Assembly (NCBI GenBank): GCA_013399015.1
Contig: VWZX01010008.1
Location: forward strand, 317,037-381,036
Direction of reading: 5' to 3'
DNA length: 64,000 nt
Source: Galbula dea
Lineage: Eukaryota; Chordata; Aves; Piciformes; Galbulidae
Position numbers and translations under genes: made by a program. Below, one piece after another: positions 55,781-64,000 of the stretch (within the stretch, counting starts at the first letter, position 1; each line of letters starts with the position of its first letter). Below the pieces are notes generated by a model that searched no databases, had not been told where the DNA came from, and saw only the letters and a list, made by a program, of their open reading frames with translations.

Positions 55781-58462
55781 CAGTTGGGAAGGTGTGTCAC
55801 ATGCTGAAGGACATACACTTCAAAAACCACATGCTGTCAAAAAGCTGAAATGCAGGAACACTGATGACACAGCACTGCCCCCAATTACCTCTGCTGCTTG
55901 AAGGAACAAGTGTGGGTTTGTCTAAGGGTGAGTAATGTTTACAATCGCCCTGACAGTGCAGTGACCACAAACCCAATGCAGACCCTGATAAAACACTTCT
56001 ATTTATTTTTCTAGGGCTGTTAGAAAACACCCTTAAAAAGAGGAAAAATGCAACCCCCTGCTCTTTGTCTAACATAAGCATGTCCTTGGAGACTGCAGGT
56101 TACTCTGAGACACCCAGCCTTTCCCTCAGCTGCTTTGACAAGACTTTAGAGAGAAATGATTTCCCTGATCATCATATGACTAACTTGAAAGAAAAATTAT
56201 CATTTGGTTTGAGCAAAGCATTGCTCTTTCCTCTCTGGAAATGGAAACCCCAAATCATACATTTTTCTCACATACCATATTTTGAAGGGCCTGCATTCTG
56301 TCACGTTTCAGGCTCAAACATTCCCACAAGCAAACCTTATTATAAAAGCATTCAGCTCTTGAAGCACTCCCACCTCCAGTAACCAGTCAACCCTAAACAC
56401 ACCCCAGTCCTCCATGCAGCCTCATTCATCCAAAACAAATAACTTAGTCTATTCACTGGAGATTTATGATCTTCATGTGCTCATTTCACTGTTGGCCTTG
56501 GCAGAGATGTCCAGGTCTAGAATGAAAGATAGCACAAATTGACAAACCTTAAACCCCAATGTTACAAATTTCTATCAGGTAACAGATGGAAAAGATCATT
56601 AGCCTACAACTCAACCATCTCATGCTTCATTAGGAGCCCTACTCCTATCAGACACTCTCTCAGACATTTCATCTTGATGACAATAATGGCTATTGTTTTC
56701 CACTACAGGTCCTTGAACTGGCAAAAAACAAGGTGAGCTGCTTGAAATCTGGAGAAGGAAGAAGCCAATCTTCTCCAATTCAGTGGCTTGCTTACACATT
56801 AGTAATTTATAGCCATAAGCTGGCCCCAGGATTGCGGTGTTGGAGGTTATCTTGGTGGCAAAAAGGCCAGCTCAAGAGTTTCCTAACCAGCCTCTCTTTG
56901 CAAAGGAGGAGTTAGTTATACAGTCCTTGATGGCAGCAGAAACTTGCTTTAAAAAGTCATCATGCAGTGCAAAATAAATATGTATAGACATAGATATACC
57001 AACAGCAATGATCCTTTCCTCTTCAACTTCCACACAGTCAAAATTCAACCAGGCTCTTGCTGCCTCTGCTAAGGTTCATGAAGAAATACTGAAAACAAAA
57101 TAATACTGGCAAAAACCCCAAAAATCTGAAAACACCAAAAACACTGAAAAAAGCCTCACCAAAAACAATTACTGCAAACTTACTGCAAAAGCCTTGTGTG
57201 TCTTGGAAATCTGCTCCACTCTTGATGAGAAAACAGCCAAAGTGCGAAGAGCTGAAGTGTCTCGTGGCACTAAAATGGCTGGTTGAAATCTGTACATTAT
57301 TTAGAGGTCAGACTGATTTTCCTCTGAAAAGACCTCTGGCAAAAAAAATACTTTCTAGGCTCTGTGGCCTCACTCTCCCTCAAGGAGTTATTAGCTGCTG
57401 TTACTGATAGACAAAACCTGGCCAGCTGTCAGCCTGCAGCCCCTGCAGTGTCTGTCTCATTCCTGTACTTCTGTGGTGTCACTTGTCCTATTCTCACTCC
57501 ATTCATAAACAGTTAAAGATTAACAATTGCATCTTCTGAAACACTCGTGAGCTGGTTTATCCCCACAACGCACAACTCCTGTGTGGCAGAAGAGCCCCCT
57601 CAAAGCAGAGCAGAACATCACCTGTCTGCTAAAGCTCAGGAGCTGTCGGAGAGAAACCTCCACGTTCAGTATTCTTCCCTTGGTGTCTTCAGCCACCAAC
57701 ACAACCTGACTGCTGCAGCACAGAGGCTGCATCCTCCTCTCTGCCACGGAGGAACAGCTGGAAAACCACTCTTGTGGGGTGCAAACCATTTCCATGGAAG
57801 CAGGGGAAGTAGCATTATGAAAGCAGCATATTTTTTTTTCAGATCTTTGAGAACAATTTTGTTCTCAGTGCAATTCTTCCAAATAGAAGAACTGAGCCAG
57901 CTCTTTGATTTGCAGAAATCTTTTCCACCTCCTTTTAAGTGGATGGACTGCAAAGCAGCTACAGCAGAGGAAGAAAGAGACAAAACACAACCAGAGCTAC
58001 TAGATAGACCAGGAGCCCAGTTGGGTAAATCCAAGCTCCTGTCAACAGTGGATGGGAAATGTCTGAAAAATAAACAAACAGAAAAACCCCAAAAGAAAAC
58101 AGCAACAACAAATGTCTAAGCATTTAACAATCAACTTCAACTCTAAAATAAGCTTCACTAGCTGCCAGTATCTGGGTCTCCCCTTGCTTGTGTGGAGGAC
58201 TGTTGGCTTTCCACCTCTCAACAGCCCTGCTGAGAGTCACAGCTCAAGAGAGAGCAGCAGTATTATTCTCCCCAAGGTGAACACTATCCAAATGTATCTG
58301 CCTGGGACCACTCCAAGCCTTGGACTCTCCCTGATGACTACATTTACCTCATGATACACTCATTTCAAACACTACTGAGCCTTATTAAAAAAAAAAAAAA
58401 GGCTATGTCCACATTTCACAGTGTCCCCCACAGAGTCACACTGTGTGTCCCCAGGAGGACAC
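55781..58462. other. Unique sequence, no gene seen
   Basis: No exon was supported. A 190-codon open frame at 57547-58119 on the plus strand has an opposing minus-strand frame over the same bases and no recognisable domain. An A14 run lies at 58387-58400, shortly before the next CR1. Confidence 0.4.
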
Positions 58463-59014
58463 CAGCGGGTCAAGGGAGGTTCTCCTTCCTCTATACTCTG
58501 CCCTAGTCAGGTCATGTCTGGAATCCTGGATCCAGTTCTGGGCTCCCCAGCCCCAGAGAGACAAGGAACTGCTGGAAAGAGTCCAGCAGAGGCTAGGAAG
58601 ATGCTGAGGGCACTGGAACAGCTCTGGCAGGAGGGAAGGCTGAGAGCCCTGGGGCTGCTTAGCCTGGAGAAGAGCAGCTGAATGCTGAGCAACAGCTAAA
58701 GGCTGGGGGCAAGAGGCTGGGGCCAGACTCTGCTCAGGGGTGCCTAGGGACAGCTCAAGGGGCACTGGGCACAAACTGGAACCCAGGAGGTTCCACCTGA
58801 GCAGGAGGAGAAACTTGTTTGGTGTGAGGGTGTTGGAGCCCTGGCCCAGGCTGCCCAGAGAGGATGTGGAGTCTCCTTGTGTGGAGAGATTCCCAAGGCA
58901 GCTGGAGGTGACCCTGGGCAAGCTGCTGTGAGTGACACTGCTGGAGCAGGGGGGTCGGACTGGATATCTCCAGAGGTGCCTTCCAGCCCCCAACATGCTG
59001 GATTTTGTGATCAC
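58463..59014 (+). repeat. Long CR1 LINE, plus strand
   Basis: Sense copy of the young subfamily. It runs from 'ccctagtcaggtcatgtctggaatcctggatccag', through 'ccagcagaggctaggaagatgctgagggcactggaacagctctgg', 'cttagcctggagaagagcagctg' and 'ctgggcacaaactggaacccaggaggttccacc', to 'agaggtgccttccagcccccaacatgctgg'. It is the same in extent and nearly the same in text as the minus-strand copy at 11295-11936. Confidence 0.95.
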
Positions 59015-60347
59015 TGAGAAAAACTAAAAGGTTGGCTTTTGGTTCTACCTGTACCTTTGAAAATATTTCTTTTCAATTTCTTCAAGTAAATCTGCTAAAG
59101 AGGAAAGGGAGACAGCAGCTATGATTCTTTAGTTGTGGACAACATGAAAATGGCCACAGTGCAACCCAGGAATGTCCAATTTTCATTGCAGCATTTGGGA
59201 AAAATCAGCCTTCCAGTTTTAATGAGGATGAATATAAAAAGAAACCAGATGGCAATTGTTTTGAATGCAGTTTATTGCATTCTTCATTTGGTGACTCAGC
59301 TTTATTCCTCAAGCTGTGCAGAGCCATTACATCAAGAGCCTCAGGTATTTCAAAATAAGACAGAATTACTGCGACTGCACCATGAAGAGCAGAGCTCTAT
59401 CTAGCTTGTTAATTTCAGGCAGAAGTATTTACATTTCTGAGGCCAAAATAAGGTAAGAGTTTTGAATTCTTAATATTGTTCTGGAGCAGATGCAGTCTGC
59501 TCTAAAAAACATGTCTGCAGTTGATCAGCACTGCTGCTGCCACGCTCTGTGGGACCCTTGAGTTCAACCAGTGTGCTGCCATGGGAGGGTCCATGCTCAC
59601 ACCACAGCCCTCACCTCTCACCCTTCTGCTTTGCACATGCTGTTGGCCACTGCTTGTGATGCCATTTTAAAAACTCTTCTTAAATCTCAGTGTTCAAGTA
59701 ATTCTCTTTTAACTGTTCTGGAAGAAGTAAATAAATAGGCACTATGGTATTTAGAATCACTTACCTGCTTCAGAACCTCACCCTCTTCCTTATGGCCCTG
59801 GAGCAACAAGCAGGGCTGCATCTCAGGATGCCACTGCATCCTCTAAGCCAAACCAGCACCATCACAAAACTGGGAATGATTGCAGCAGTTGCATCTTGTC
59901 ACCTGCAGCTATGTCTTTTGCCTCTGCTTTCCATTAATCTGTACTTCTCTGATTATCACAGGACATAGTCTTGGCAAAGACTAACTCATCTCATTTACAA
60001 TACTCATATCTTGAAATTAAAAGCCATCAGACACACTAGGTTTTGGATACTCATCACAACAAAAAAAACACCCCAAACATCACCTACTTCTGATATTTGT
60101 CAACTTACTTTGATTTGTAAAGGAAACAAATTAAAATCTGATTCTGTTTCCACTCTTGAGGAAGCTATTATGAATTATGAATTCTATGCAGGCAGCAGTC
60201 AAACTTCTCTTTCTGATCTGGGACCCTACAGAGCTGCTTATCCTAAACCACAAACAATTGCCAGCAGAAGTTGCTGTGCATACCTGCCACCTACTCAGCT
60301 CCTCAGGTGCACATGCAGATCCTGTCTGGACACACCTGTTCCTGAAA
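59015..60347. other. Unique sequence, no gene seen
   Basis: No exon, RNA gene or repeat family was recognised on either strand. Confidence 0.45.
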
Positions 60348-60942
60348 ATCACAGAATCACAGATTATTAGAGGTTGAAAGGGACCTCTGGAGATCATCTA
60401 GTCCAGCTCCCCTGTCAGAGCAGGCCCACTTAGAGCAGGTTGCACAGGATGGTGTGCAGCTGGGGTTGGAATCTCTCCCCAGGAGACTCCACAACATCTC
60501 TGGGCAGCCCGGGCCAGGGCTCCAATGCCCTCACAGCAAAATTTCTCCTTATGTTTAGATGGAACTTTCTATATTCCAGTTTGTGCCTGTTACCTCTTGC
60601 CCTGTCACTGGGCATCACCGAAAAAAGACTGACCCCATCCTCCCGCCCCCCACCCAGGAAGTATTGGTAAGCATTGATAAGATTCCCCCTCAGTCTTCTC
60701 TTCTCCAGGCTAACCAGCCCCTGCTCTCTCAGCCTCTCCCCATGAGAGATGTTCTAGTCCCTAATCATTTTTGTAGCCCTTTTCTCTACCCTTTCCAATA
60801 GTTCCCTGTCCTTCTTGATCTGGGGAGCCCAGAACTGGATCCATGCTCCAGATGTGGCCTGACTAGGACAGAGGAGAGGGGAAGGAGAATCTCCCTCAAC
60901 CTGCTGGTCACACTTTTCTTGATGCATCCTAGGAGACCATTG
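60348..60942 (-). repeat. Long CR1 LINE, minus strand
   Basis: It begins with the tandem tip 'aatcacagaatcacagattattagaggttgaaagggacctctggagatcatctagtcc'. It continues through 'ggagactccacaacatctctgggcagcccgggccagggctcc' and 'gttacctcttgccctgtcactgggcatcacc', and ends near 'cagatgtggcctgactaggacagaggagagg' and 'ctgctggtcacacttttcttgatgcatcc'. Confidence 0.95.
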
Positions 60943-63827
60943 TCCTGCTCACATGTTAAACAAGATCCAAACTCTAATGTAGCTGTGGACCAAGATGAGC
61001 AAGCTCACAAGTCTACCAAGCCCTTAAGTTGAGAGCTTCTAGGCAGCTGGAGGCCTCTGTGAAGAGAAAAATCCATCAACAGGAAGCTGCACTGCAGCTG
61101 GAGAACACTGTCCACACAAGGAAATCCTGGGCAGCAGCATAGAAACAAAGCAGAACATCCTTGGTGACACATTTGTCACAAGAAAGATTAGCAAAGGCTG
61201 AAAGGAGGCAGAAGCTAGTGTAGAAGATATGGAAGAAGCAAATACACACAGATACAGCAGGGAAGATTGAACCTGACTTGTAGAGAAAAGGAGAGAGGCT
61301 CTTGCTGTCTGCAGCTCTTGGGGTCACGTGCAAGGAAAGCAGAGCACAGGCTGCAGCTCCTTGTCTAGAAAACTGTCAGTCTCCTCATTTCTGCTATAGA
61401 CCTAAATGGACCTGAAGTCAATTTTACCCATTTCTGTAGCAAATATAAGGGCAAAAAAAAAATATTCCAGAACAAAAGACAAGCTATGGCCTCACAGGAT
61501 TAATTACAACCTTTCTGAGGTGTCAAACGTGAAAGAAACTTCTCTTTGCTCTTACAAAGCACTGCAAACTGTTGTAACTCTACTAAGGACTGAATTTAAG
61601 GCACACAAAGACAAGATGTATTATCTCAGGTTGGCCTTGAATACAGCTTTTTTCCCTTTTCTCATTTTTTACACAAATCAAACATGCACTTCCAGAATAA
61701 TCAGTTCCAGTCAAGCTCAAAGGATGTCTACTGCAAAATAAACCAAGAGTTTGGTTCTTATCAGTGAAATATGTAACTAGTCTTATGTCTGAGAACAAAT
61801 AATTTAACTGATCATCTGTAATATGACTTTGGAAGGAGAAATGATTTATGGAAGTGTGCTGTGTCCACAGACCACCACACTGGCCACATAGAACTGCAGG
61901 ACTGGTAACACAGGATGTGCCTGGCAGGCTTGTCAGAGTTTTTGTACTTAATTCATCTCCAAACAAAAGTTTAATCTCAGGCAAGCTTTAGGAGGGTGTC
62001 AGAACTGCACCAAGCTGGTAAGTCAGAACCCACAGCCCCACCACAATCATTTCCTATCCCTGTTCCATGTCTCCAGCCAAAATGGCATTTCTGTCTAACC
62101 ACAGTATTCTGAACTCAGCCTCAGGAAGTCAGTGCTATGTGGAGCACATGGCATTCTTGCTCATTCAAAGCAGGGCAGGAGTTACGGGCTTTGTCCTAAG
62201 GAGCATCTGTCCCACAGGTCAGTGCTGCGCTTGCCTGGAGCCAGGCACTGAACAGAACAAACCTCCTGTTCCCACTGCCGTGGTGAGCCTCTTAGAAAAC
62301 AAGGCCCAGGGAGAAGAACCAGTCCTCCAAACAGCTCCCCAAAACATCACCCTCTTTTAGAAGGAATTAATTCTATTGAGCTTCAGTTAAAAGTGCCTGG
62401 CTGTAGCAAAACAGCCCACAGAGAGGTGTGGAGAAAGAAAGGAAAATTAGATTTCCCATCCAGTCCTCATCTAAGAGATTACCAATCAAGTGCCCAAGGA
62501 AAGACAAAAACCTGAAAATCACAGCCATGGACCACCTAAAAACCTGAAAACCACACCTATTAAAACCCTCCACTAAGGGCTGGCACACTCTGAACCTTTG
62601 CAGGCTTGCCTCTAGAATAGCTGAGGAATGCACAGCCCCTGCCAAAGCCAAGGCAAGGTCAGGACACAGAATCACTTGGGATTAGGCCCTTCCTTATTGC
62701 TTCTGATGTCCTCTGTATTTCAGAGGAAGATGACCTTCAATTGGGCAGAGACAGCAAATAAACTTTCTTTCTCACCAAGGGATCCCAGCTTTCTTTAAAG
62801 AAGAATGTTTCCAATTATTCAACAATTGGCAGAGCACACAGCACCAAGATCCCAGACCCTGCAGCAAGTTCAGCTCCTGGCAGCACAGTGTGAGCAAAGT
62901 CTAGAGCCATGATTGCCAACTTCATAACTTCTGGATTTGTCAGAGCTCTTCCCAAAGAGGCTGTGGTGTATGTAGGGCACAATTGTACTGTGCCATCTGC
63001 CAAAGCATAGGAAATTCCTCAGTGTCACTGCACAGACCACAAACATCACATGCAGCCAGCACTGAAAAGAATTGCACGACCAAGAGGAGGCAGAAACACT
63101 GCTGGACAACTTTGGCAGCAGGACCAGAAGGTGTCAGGGAAAAGCTTAAGAATCCTCAAGCTGCATGGAGCATGGAACCCAGGAACATAGACATTTATTA
63201 CTCAGAAACATAAGCACTACCTGACCCCCCCATAAGTCAATTTTCATAATATCTGTTTGGTTTTTGTTAACTACAGCAGTTCCCAAATTCTTCCTTGTAG
63301 TCATGATACAGGCCTGGGACTTCACAATGCAGCCTGTTCAAAAAAACACAGTCAAACAGAATCATACCTTCAGTGTGAGAGAGACTGACATGAGCACCTA
63401 GAGCTAAAATGTGGTCAGCCTGAGACTATGGCCACAGCTCTGTGTTCTCAGTTCCACACTGCCTGTCGACTGGAGGGGCTGCAGCTTGACAACTGGCAAA
63501 TCACTCCGATGAAAACACCAACTCTTCAGTTTATTTAAAGAAATGTCACACAGATGCCTAGCCAGAAATGTATCTTGATACCTTAGCTACAGGCTCTTGA
63601 ACAATTCTCACTCTCGCTGTGAAGTAATCAGAGTCAAAAGGAACAGTTTATCAGGGAAGTCTATTGGGTCTTTCCCCAAGAGAGTTTCCTGGTCAGGGTT
63701 AGGGGATCAGTTCTGAGATACTCCCTCCCTTACAGAAGGATTTTATAGTCATAATTGCAATTTTAGAAAAATAAAACCAACACAAACAAAACCAGCAAAA
63801 AAACCAAAACAAAACAAACCCACCACC
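60943..63827. other. Unique sequence, no gene seen
   Basis: No exon was supported. A9 lies near 61455, and an A/C-rich simple stretch at about 63765-63822 ('aataaaaccaacacaaacaaaacc' type) directly precedes the terminal CR1. Confidence 0.45.
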
Positions 63828-64000
63828 AGAAATGGTTCCTCATATTCAACCTAAACCTCCCCTGGTGCAACCTGAAGCCATTTGCTCTTGTCCTATTGCT
63901 TGTTACCTGGGAGAAGAGACCAAACCCAGCCTCGCCCCAACCTCCTCTCAGGGAGTTGCAGAGTGAGAAGGTCTCCCCTGAGCCTCCTCTTCTCCAGGCT
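63828..64000 (-). repeat. CR1 LINE, minus strand, cut by the window edge
   Basis: It reads 'ctcatattcaacctaaacctcccctggtgcaacctgaagccatttgctcttgtcctattgcttgttacc', then 'gggagttgcagagtgagaaggtctcccctgagcctcctcttctccaggct'. It is the same branch as the CR1 in the copy B intron. Its 3' tip is missing at the low side, replaced by the A/C-rich stretch, and the element continues beyond 64000. Confidence 0.93.

Noticed and set aside
58421..58681. Plus-strand open frame with a protein-like sequence (ALEQLWQEGRLRALGLLSLEKSS)
   Set aside because: It lies inside a CR1 element. The same text recurs in reverse at 11592-11849 and is repeat-derived, not a host gene.
1..64000. tRNA, rRNA, CRISPR arrays and bacterial-type operons
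   Set aside because: None were recognised. The repeats are eukaryotic CR1, LTR and simple-sequence types, and there are no spaced direct repeats of the CRISPR kind.

Overview
This is vertebrate, almost certainly avian, nuclear DNA. About 22 CR1 (chicken repeat 1) non-LTR retrotransposon copies lie on both strands, many with the CR1 3' end reading as a form of 'ggtcccttccaac...attctgtgat'. There are also three LTR-like pieces of endogenous retrovirus type, and no bacterial gene organisation. Several CR1 copies belong to one long, closely similar subfamily, which would fit a bird lineage with strong CR1 expansion. The exact species cannot be read from the sequence.

Layout: 1-40.2 kb is mostly unique intergenic or intronic sequence with scattered CR1 copies. 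A CpG-rich block at 4.17-4.47 kb looks like a promoter or first exon, with good donor sites on both strands. A possible minus-strand exon lies at 28.9-29.0 kb. LTR-like segments start near 22.99, 29.89 and 43.96 kb. From 48.5 kb to the end I see only unique sequence, simple repeats and more CR1, the last one running off the window edge.

The only locus with clear gene structure is a plus-strand tandem duplication at 40.2-42.9 kb (copy A) and 44.7-48.4 kb (copy B). Each copy has a CRE-like TGAGGTCA box, a TATA box, a signal-peptide exon, a series of short phase 1-1 exons, and an exon encoding one transmembrane helix. Copy A continues into a cytoplasmic tail with about ten Glu-Pro pentapeptides and ends at a stop codon overlapping AATAAA. 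Its simplest five-exon model gives 297 residues. Copy B keeps more extracellular exons, carries a broken copy of one exon and ends in a short unrelated tail; its model gives 197 residues. I do not recognise the family.

The two copies are a mosaic. The first 0.9 kb, introns included, is about 99% identical, while the middle exons and the membrane helix differ strongly. That pattern points to gene conversion, or to patchy selection, on an older duplication. The promoter resembles those of haploid-spermatid genes, so a sperm membrane role is a testable guess, not a conclusion.
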